This document shows positions 56,986 through 64,000 of a stretch of 64,000 nt of DNA, one piece after another; the stretch's first letter is position 1; each line of letters begins with the position of its first letter. The position numbers and the translations under genes are program-made. Source of the stretch: Heterohyrax brucei (lineage: Eukaryota; Chordata; Mammalia; Hyracoidea; Procaviidae); contig CM053143.1 of assembly GCA_028571685.1 (NCBI GenBank), positions 53,685,208 through 53,749,207 on the forward strand, written 5' to 3'. The notes beneath the pieces are model-generated. The model saw nothing but the letters and a program-made list of their open reading frames with translations, searched no databases and was not told the origin of the DNA.

Positions 56986-57174
56986 GCTTTCTTATTCCTG
57001 ACAAAATACTTTTCCCCTTCCTGTCACCCAGTCTGATCTCACAATTTTTCACCTGATCTTGGGCTTCTAAAACATCCGCTCTGCTCCATTCAGTTGTTTT
57101 TCTAAGCCTTGATTCTCAGAGGGAAACAAGGAGACGTTTGACTAGTCTGCCATCTCATACCTGGCCCCTGATTC

Positions 57175-58720
57175 TTTATTTTTTAACTATTTTTTAATTG
57201 TATTTTAGATGATGGTTAGCAGAACAAACTAGCTTCTCTATAAACTGTAAGTATACATATTGTTTTTGACCTTGATTATCAACTGCACAACGTGTCAGCA
57301 CTTTCCCTTTCCAAATTTGTGTTTCCTATTGCCAGCTTTCTTGTCCTTTCATGCAATGTAGTCCTTGCCCTTCCACTGATGTGCTTCTTTAGACTCATAT
57401 TGTTTTATGGCCATGTCTAATCTTTGGCTGAAAGGTGAACCTCAGAAGAGACTTCGTTGCTCAGCTTAAAATGTGTCAGAAGACCATACTCTCAGGAGTT
57501 TCCCCAATCTCTCGCATGCTAGTAAATCTGGTCATTTCTCATGATTTAGTGTTTTCTTCTAAATTTTATGCCAGCTCTGTCCAGAAGCCTCAACTATGAT
57601 TCCTGTAAGAGCACTCAGTGGTGGTAGTTGGGTAAAATCTAGTTTGTACTGGACTCAGGCTGGTGGGAGCTGTGGTAGTTGTGGTCACTTATTCCTTTGT
57701 ATTAATTTTTCCCTTGCATCTGTAGTTTTCTTAAGTCTCTCTTAATCCAGGATGGATAAGACCAACAGAGTATCCTAGGTAGCCACTCACAGGCTTTTAA
57801 GACCCCAGACACTACTCACCAAAATAAAATACAGAATGTTTTCTTTTCTCATTTTTTATTTTCAGAATGTTTTCTTTATAAACTATGTTATTATGCCAGT
57901 TAAGACAGATGTTCCCTGACATATGGTCTCTATAGCCCTCAGTCTAGCACTTTGGTCCCTCAGTGAGTTTGAATGTGTCTATGGAGCTTCTATCACTTTG
58001 CCTTGTCTAAGTTATGTTGGCTTTCCCAAAATTGTGTACTGTCTTACCCTTCACCAAAGTTATGGCATATCTATTGTCTTCAATGGCACTTGGCTTGGCT
58101 ATTGAGTATTTTTCCACTCCCTTTTCCTTACCTTGTAACAATCAAACATTATTTATTTTTGTGTAGAAAGCTTTTCACAAATTTTTATATTAGTGTTGTC
58201 GTATAGTATTTGTCTTCTTCTGATTGATTTATTATACTCAGAATAATGCCCTCCAGATTCATACATATTGTGAGAGGCTTACCAGATTCATTGTTGTTCT
58301 TTATTATTGCATAGTACCCCACTGTGCATGTGTACCATGCTTTATCTATCCATTCACCAGCAATTGGCATCTGGTTGTCTCTATCATTTTGTTACTGTGA
58401 ACAGTGCTGCAATGAAGTTGGGTATGCATATGTCCATTCACTTCATGACTCTTATTTCTCTAGGATATGTTGCTAAGAGTGAGATATCTGGATCATATAG
58501 TATTTCTAGATTGAGCTTTTAAAAGCGCCATATCATTTTCCAAAATGCTTATACAATTTTGCACTCCTACCAACAGTTACATAATAGTCTGGTCTTTCTG
58601 CAGCCTCTCTAACATTTGTCATTTTCTATTTTTTGGTTTGTGCTAGCAATGCCTGGGTGAAATTATGTCTCATTGTCATTTTGGTAGTTTTGATTTTTAA
58701 TGTATAAAAAAAATAATATT
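57175..58720 (-). mobile_element. L1 LINE, ORF2 end and long 3' UTR, 5'-truncated
   Basis: Minus-strand L1. The 3' UTR (57175-58150) has AGCAGAACAAACTAGCTTCT, GTCCAGAAGCCTCAACTATG, TTAAGACCCCAGACACTACT and GCACTTTGGTCCCTCAGTGA. The ORF2 end (58150-58720) has TTTATTATTGCATAGTACCC, CAGTGCTGCAATGAAGTTGG and TAGGATATGTTGCTAAGAGT. It is closely related in 3' UTR to 33023-33712 and 3935-4165. The frame is broken; 5' truncation lies near 58720. Confidence 0.88.
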
Positions 58721-59240
58721 TTAAGTTTCACAGTTATCAGAAAGACATCTGAACAATAAATAATTATGTTGAAGTAATTGTAGGTGTGGCAACCATAGGC
58801 AGCTGAAGGAAATGCTGTATGCTTGTTGCATTTGATCATTACATATTATATCATTCGATAGATTTAATCATATAATTGAACTTATCAATATGTGCCTACA
58901 TATTTTCACAGTTCTGAGCTAAAAAAAAAAAAAGAAAGAAAAAAAGCATCACTGTTCAGAGCATATTCAAAACAAAAAACCCCAAATCAGTCAAATAATC
59001 TATCTGTAGAAAATTTATAATTGTATCTGTTATGTGCTTGTCATTTCAAAGTTATTATTTCTGAAATATTCTAAACTATTTAAATTTTAAATTATGTCAC
59101 ATAATTTGACTTTCCAAAAAAGAATTCAGTAGAGTCATAAATTGATTCACATGTAATTGATAAATTATGTATGTAAAAATATTCTTGAGTTAATATTCCT
59201 GAGTAACCAATAACTCTCATATTTTGAGCCTAGTGAACTC
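58721..59240. other. Unassigned AT-rich DNA
   Basis: Contains an A-rich run at 58921-58946 and a direct repeat AACTCTCATATTTT at 59212-59225 and 59235-59248. No element identified. Confidence 0.45.
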
Positions 59241-59567
59241 TCATATTTTAGTAAACCATAAAAATCGTTTCACTTTACTCATAAAACTTAGTGTCAGACG
59301 TTTTAAAGAATCTAGCTGCAAAATTCTCACTCGGGGTCTATCAATGATTATAGTCAAATGACGGCTAAGGCTGTAATATCGAAAGCCCAAACTGTCCACA
59401 TCAAAATGTCTCACTCGCAAGCCTGCCTCTTGATGTTGGCTGACAGCTGTGAGTTCATCTGTGCCAACAACCAAAACAAAGCACTTTCCTACATGTCCAC
59501 TTGAGTCTGGTAGTCTCATTGATCTCAGACTTTTCTCACAGCTGTTGAGTTCTCTCAGAGCACAACC
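59241..59567 (-). other. Unrecognised open frame, candidate terminal exon or gene fragment
   Basis: On the minus strand a tract TTTCTGATTCTTTTCAG ends at about 59568 and looks like a splice acceptor. From there one frame stays open for about 107 codons to a stop at 59241. The first Met is at 59517-59519, but the frame is open upstream to the acceptor: CALRELNSCEKSLRS, then MRLPDSSGHVGKCFVLVVGT and ending MSKVKRFLWFTKI. Six CpGs survive in 327 bp, more than in neighbouring DNA. I recognise no domain, no transposon protein and no gene. It could be a last exon, a piece of pseudogene or an unfamiliar repeat. There is no poly(A) trace on the expected side, so a recent processed pseudogene is less likely. 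Confidence 0.3.
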
Positions 59568-59834
59568 TGAAAAGAATCAGAAACTATAAGGCCTTTTATT
59601 TACCAAACCTTGGAAGCCGTGCAGCACATCACCACAACTTTGTATCTGGGACACGTGCAGTAGTCTGCATTCAAGACAAAGGAAATCAGAGTGTACTCTT
59701 TGACGGGAGAGTATCAAGGTCATGTTGCAGGAGATCACGCGGTATTGGAGACTGAGTTGGAGTCATCTTTGGAAAATAAAATCTGCCACATAAAGTCTAC
59801 AAAAAAGTACAGCGACCCAACTTGATGTTAACAT

Positions 59835-59960
59835 TGTGTTGTTGTGTGTGGTCAAGTTGATTCCGACTCAAGAAGACTCTGTATGAGAGATTAGAACTGC
59901 CTCCTAGGGTTTCTTTTGCTGAAATCTTTAAAAGAGCAGATTTTCAGGTTTTTCCTCTTG
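59835..59960 (-). repeat. AfroSINE, long variant, partial
   Basis: Tail GTTGTTGTGTGTGGTCAAG and TTGATTCCGACTCAAGAAGA are clear. The extension ends at AAAAGAGCAGATTTTCAG, and the head is missing. Confidence 0.85.
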
Positions 59961-60094
59961 ATATAAGACAGCATAGACAATATATATGGACTTTACATTG
60001 AAGAACATGCTTATAAGCATATTAGAAACTCAGAAGTATATATTATATTTATATATTATATACTGAGACAGAGAGATTGGGAATGGCAAAATCT

Positions 60095-61591
60095 AAGAAA
60101 GAATAGTACTATGTTACCTGTAATTGATGCAATACCAGTTGAGATGCTTCAACAAATGCATGCAACTCTGCAAGTACTCACTCATCAATGTCAAAAAATT
60201 TGGAAGATAGCTACTTGGCCAACTGACTGAAACAGGCCTATAGCTATGCTTACACCTGAGAAAGGACATAAAAATAAGAAATTTATCAATTTCATTAATA
60301 TCACACAAGCAAAATTTTGCTGCAGAGCATTCAAAAGTGGCTGAAGTAGTATATAAGCAGGGAACTGCCAGAAAGCCAAGCCAGATTTAGAAAAGGGTGT
60401 GGAAACAGGGCTATCATTGCTGGTGTCAGACAGATCGTGGTGGAAAGCAGTGAAAGCCAGAACAAAGTTTACACATATTTTATTGACTACTCAAAGACAT
60501 TAGACTATGTAGATGATAACAAACTATGGATAGCATTACAAAGAAAGGGAATTCTAGAACACTTAATTGTATTCATGAAGAATCTGTACACGGATCAAGA
60601 AGCAGTCATTAAACAGAACAAGGGGATACTGTGTGGTTTAAAGACAAGAAAGAGATGCACCAGAGTTGTATCCCTTCACCATACCTAAATTTGTATGCTG
60701 AACAAATAATCTGAGAAACTGGACTATACTAGAAAAGGGACATCAGGAATGGAGGAAGACTCATTAACAATCTACATTACCTGGATGACACAACCTTCCT
60801 TGCTGAAAGTGAAGAGAACTTGAAGCCTGTCATCAAAAATGGTTAATATCAAAGACCACAGCCTGCAGCACTGATTACACATCAACAAATATCCTCACAA
60901 ATGGACCAATAAGAAGCATGATAAACAAAGAAAAGATTAGCTAAGTGCCATCGAGTAGGATCTGGGAAGACTGAAGTTGTTAAAAATTTCATTTTACTTG
61001 GATTCACAATCAACACTAATGGAAGCAGCAGTGAAGAAATCAAAAGAGACATTGCACTGGACAAATCAGCTACAAGTGACTTCTTTAAAATGTCTGAAAA
61101 GCAAAGATGTCACCTTAAGTACTGTGTCTGTCCCACTCCAAGGTATTTTCAATCACCTCCAATGCATGCAAAAGTCGGATAATGAAAAAAGAAGACGGGA
61201 GAAGAACTGATGCCTTTGAAATGTGGTGTCAGTAAAGAATACGGAATATATCATAGACTGCAAAAACGAAACAGAACAGATCTGTCATGGAAGAAGTACA
61301 GCCAGAATATTTTCTAGAAGAAAGGATGGCGAGACTATGTTTCACATACTTTCAGCATGTTATCAGGAGGGCTCAGTTCCTGGAAAAGAACACCATGTTT
61401 GGTACAGTAGAAGGACAACAAAAAAAGAAAGACCCTCAATGAGATGGACAGACACAGTGGCTGCAAAACTGGGCCCAAGGATAGCAAGAATCATGTGGAT
61501 GGTTCAGGACCAGGCAGTGTTTCATTGTATTGTAGTTAAGGTCACTTTAAGTCAGAACCAACTTGATGGCAGCTACCAACAACAAAAACAA
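60095..61591 (+). mobile_element. RTE-clade LINE, reverse-transcriptase half, 5'-truncated
   Basis: Starts near 60095 in the linker (ACCAGTTGAGATGCTTCAAC), so the endonuclease was not copied. The frame 60437-60688 contains YFIDYSKTLDYVDDNKLWIA and LEHLIVFMKNLYTDQEAVI, the RT palm region. The catalytic box reads YLDD at 60778-60789, with both Asp residues kept. The frame 61223-61609 covers the C-terminal region (QKKERPSMRWTDTVA-like). The tail TCACTTTAAGTCAGAACCAA and ACTTGATGGCAGCTACCAAC with a CAA-rich end is intact. Frameshifts separate the parts, so it is inactive. Confidence 0.88.
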
Positions 61592-61721
61592 TACGTCAAT
61601 ATGTTGTAGAAATCAATAAGTACAGGAACAGTGAGTAACTGTGCTGTAGAAAACTGACCAGCAGGCCTGGGTTGTCCACATCCTACACGTACCGAAGAAA
61701 GTTTTGTCTCTACTGTGGATT

Positions 61722-61851
61722 AAAACAAAACAAAGCAATTACCACTGAGTTGATTGCAACTCACAGTGACCATATAAGAGAGAGTAGAATTGCCCCACAG
61801 AGTTTCCAAGGAGTGCGTGGTGAACTCGAACTGCCAACTTTTTGGCTCTTA
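61722..61851 (-). repeat. AfroSINE
   Basis: AAAACAAAACAAAGCAATTA tail, CTGAGTTGATTGCAACTCAC, then TTGCCCCACAGAGTTTCCAA. The head stops at GGCTCTT. Confidence 0.88.
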
Positions 61852-62014
61852 AATAATAAAATGTAATGAAGAGTATAGTCGTTTTCTGAGTCCTGTCAAT
61901 CCTTTCAGAGACTCATGGAACTTAAGGCTTGGGGTTTACCTCATAGCAATTTAGCAACACTTAGGATTGCAGATGACAGTGCTCTGATGGAAGAAGTTTA
62001 TAAATATTGTCTTG

Positions 62015-62068
62015 GCACCAAGTTGATTGCCATCAAGTTGACTGCTGTCTTATAGTGACCCCTGGTTC
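62015..62068 (-). repeat. AfroSINE tail fragment
   Basis: GCCATCAAGTTGACTGCTGT with CTTATAGTGACCC. The body is absent. Confidence 0.6.
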
Positions 62069-64000
62069 ATAGTAAACATATGGACAAGGAAATTGGACCA
62101 ACACAAAGCGTAGGATTTTTAATGGCTGATTTTTCTGAAGTAGTTAGCCACACTTTTCCTTCCAGTGTCTCTTAGTCTGAAGCTCTGCTCAAACCTGTTG
62201 AGCATCACAGAGACACACCAGTGTGCACTAGCAGATAGATGGTAGCTACACATAAGGTGTAATGGGTGGGGAACAAATATTTGTCTCCTACATAGAAGGA
62301 ATAATTGACTCTTGAACCACCGCAAATTCTAAATACTGTGGTCTTAGAAACTTATGTGGAAATATAGGGAGCTGAACTTAGTAAATCTAAATGGAACAAA
62401 CTGTTTGAGATAATGAGCATCTCCATGGAGACCACAATGAGCTAAAGGTCAGAAGCACTTCTCTAAATTACTAGACTGACTGCTTAGAATATTACAGAAG
62501 GAGAATGCCTTCAAAATAAATATAATTGGATAATTTCATTGGCCAAGTGAATAAGAACTTAAACTAGGTCTAGCTGTGAAAATATGTTTATGTTTTACTT
62601 TAAATATAAATCCAACCACAAATCAACTGAGTGCAGTTGTTCAATGTATTTATTTGTTATATCGTTTACATAAATTTTCAAAATTATCCTAGAAGTTAGT
62701 AAGATATAGTTGACAATACTATTAATATCTTACAAAATATCAACTCTATCTTTAAAGGAAATTTAGCCACAGGCCTCAAAATTTATTACTTGTTCTAGTA
62801 ATTTTATTTTCAGGAATGTCTCTAAAAGTGCTGAATTTAAATTGGGAAAATTCTTATGTATAAATATATGTATCCCAACATCACAGTTATATACAAAAAT
62901 AAAAAAAGCCAAAACAATAAAAGCAAACTGAATATTGAAAAGGTTATGGTGATGAAGCATATACTAATAGATTTTCCTGTTTTAATATTATTCAGCCATG
63001 GTTATATAAAGACATAGAAAATTAATCAATGTGCTATCTCAATAAGCATAATATGGAATGATACATCTATTTCACTTTTTTAAATATTTAAAATTTTGAA
63101 ATACTTACAAATGTTGAAATAATTTATGCTATGGAGTTTACAACATAATGGAAACCATTTATATTATTTTAATTCATTTGAAGTATAGTAATATTTAAGA
63201 TGGTAAATATACATATTTAGCAGATGTCTATCCAGTCCTTGCTATTTCTTGTGAATAGTGCTATTAAAAAACACACACACTGTAATTAAATTCTCAACAA
63301 TAGTGCCCCAGGAAGTACAATTTCCTGAAACAGAGAGAGAAGCTATAGATCACTGAGAAAGATAGGACATTTCCTCATTGCACAGTGTGAGACTAGGTAA
63401 CTGTGAGCCCAGGAAAAGAAAGCATTGAAAATGTTGCTAGTTTCCCCTCTGCTAGGTATTACCCTATCTTAAAAGTTCTGTATTTAATGATGAAAAAAAC
63501 AGTAGTCACTTTTCTCAAACTATCCAGTCTTAATTATTAGATAGGATTCAGACTTAATAAAAATATTTCCCCAGGAGATGAAGAGTAACATAAACAATTT
63601 ATCATCATTCCCACATCAAACATAAACATTTTTTGAATAGGAGATGGAATTTTGCCATGGCTTAGTGGAATTTGCTGTATGGCAAATGCTGTGTAATTTT
63701 AAAGCTGAATAATTTGTTTTGTGGAAGAGTAGAAACATTTATTTTGGAAGGAGAGTAGTACTCAGGAAGCAGAAAAATGCTGACCAAGGAGAATAAATGC
63801 CAGTTTGGGGAACTGGATGTTAGCAGCATTTTCTAGCCCTGTATCTTTATTTTGGAGTGTAATCTTTGTTTCTTTTTTCTTTGTGTTAGAGTTTTATTTG
63901 TTCTTTTAGGATTTTATTTGTTCTTTTGAAAAAAGAACATTAAAAAATCTTTAAATTAAAGGTAACAAATTTCCTCCTAGCATGTATAAGCACAAACATA
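62069..64000. other. Unassigned DNA, repeat-poor
   Basis: Nearly 2 kb to the window edge without a named element. A duplicated TTTTATTTGTTCTTTT (about 63891 and 63912) leads into the small hairpin GTTCTTTT-GAA-AAAAGAAC near 63921. Confidence 0.4.

Larger units (their letters stand above)
54630..57169 (-). mobile_element. HAL1-like (half-L1) element: 5' region plus ORF1, no ORF2
   Basis: Read on the minus strand, the element starts near 57169 with GGCCAGGTATGAGATGGCAG, a typical L1-type beginning. It then has about 1 kb of tandem 5' units and an ORF1 that covers a coiled coil and the RNA-binding domain, and it finishes in about 550 bp of T-rich sequence on the window strand (54630-55190), apparently a 3' UTR. 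No endonuclease or reverse-transcriptase sequence lies between ORF1 and this end. That is the organisation of HAL1 elements, which use L1 proteins in trans. The alternative is an ordinary L1 that lost ORF2. Confidence 0.55.

Noticed and set aside
1-64000. A new multi-gene system such as a defence or biosynthetic cluster
   Set aside because: The window is mammalian intergenic or intronic DNA dominated by transposable elements. I could not support any cluster of working genes.

Overview
This window is repeat-rich, AT-rich nuclear DNA from a placental mammal. The repeats point to an afrotherian, most likely an elephant or a close relative. About forty copies of the tRNA-derived afrotherian SINE (AfroSINE) are present, in both orientations. 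They occur with an RTE-clade LINE that carries the same 3' tail, several L1 lineages, and LTRs of ERVL-MaLR type. Pan-mammalian relics (MIR, MER5A, old L1M) are a minor component. I found no convincing host protein-coding gene, RNA gene, CpG island or CRISPR array. Nearly every ORF longer than 60 codons lies in a transposable element or a microsatellite. The window looks like an intergenic stretch or the inside of a very large intron.

Layout. 1-7 kb: scattered AfroSINEs, two short L1 3' ends and a MIR. 7.1-7.6 kb: an unexplained inverted repeat with arms of about 150 bp. 8.2-10.4 kb: an RTE LINE on the minus strand, with an LTR fragment in place of much of its reverse transcriptase. 11.7-20.8 kb: L1 tails, three LTR copies and a run of same-direction AfroSINEs at 18.2-18.9 kb. 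23.3-25.3 kb: a solo LTR with a 5-bp target duplication, a twin-primed L1 with an 11-bp duplication, and an LTR carrying a SINE. 25.6-26.0 kb: a very pure AACC tetranucleotide array. 28.6-33.7 kb: MER5A, MIR, an internally deleted RTE that looks like a SINE built from RTE ends, and an L1 3' UTR. 34.6-36.0 kb: the RTE endonuclease half on the minus strand. 39.5-43.3 kb: an old L1M with two younger L1 pieces. 43.9-46.9 kb: dense AfroSINEs and a second solo LTR with its 5-bp duplication. 47.3-51.6 kb: a nearly full-length RTE interrupted by an opposite-strand RTE. 52.0-58.7 kb: an L1-type cluster on the minus strand, including an ORF1-only (HAL1-like) unit with a monomeric 5' region. 60.1-61.6 kb: the reverse-transcriptase half of another RTE.

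How the parts relate. The RTE elements encode the endonuclease and reverse transcriptase that are thought to mobilise the AfroSINEs, and here both end in the same tail. L1 supplies the second retrotransposition system; its copies show 5' truncation and 5' inversion. All the elements look inactive. The one host-like signal is an open stretch at 59241-59567 (minus strand), preceded by an acceptor-like tract and in a CpG-retaining patch. I could not identify it. Family names rest on remembered consensus similarity; no database was searched.
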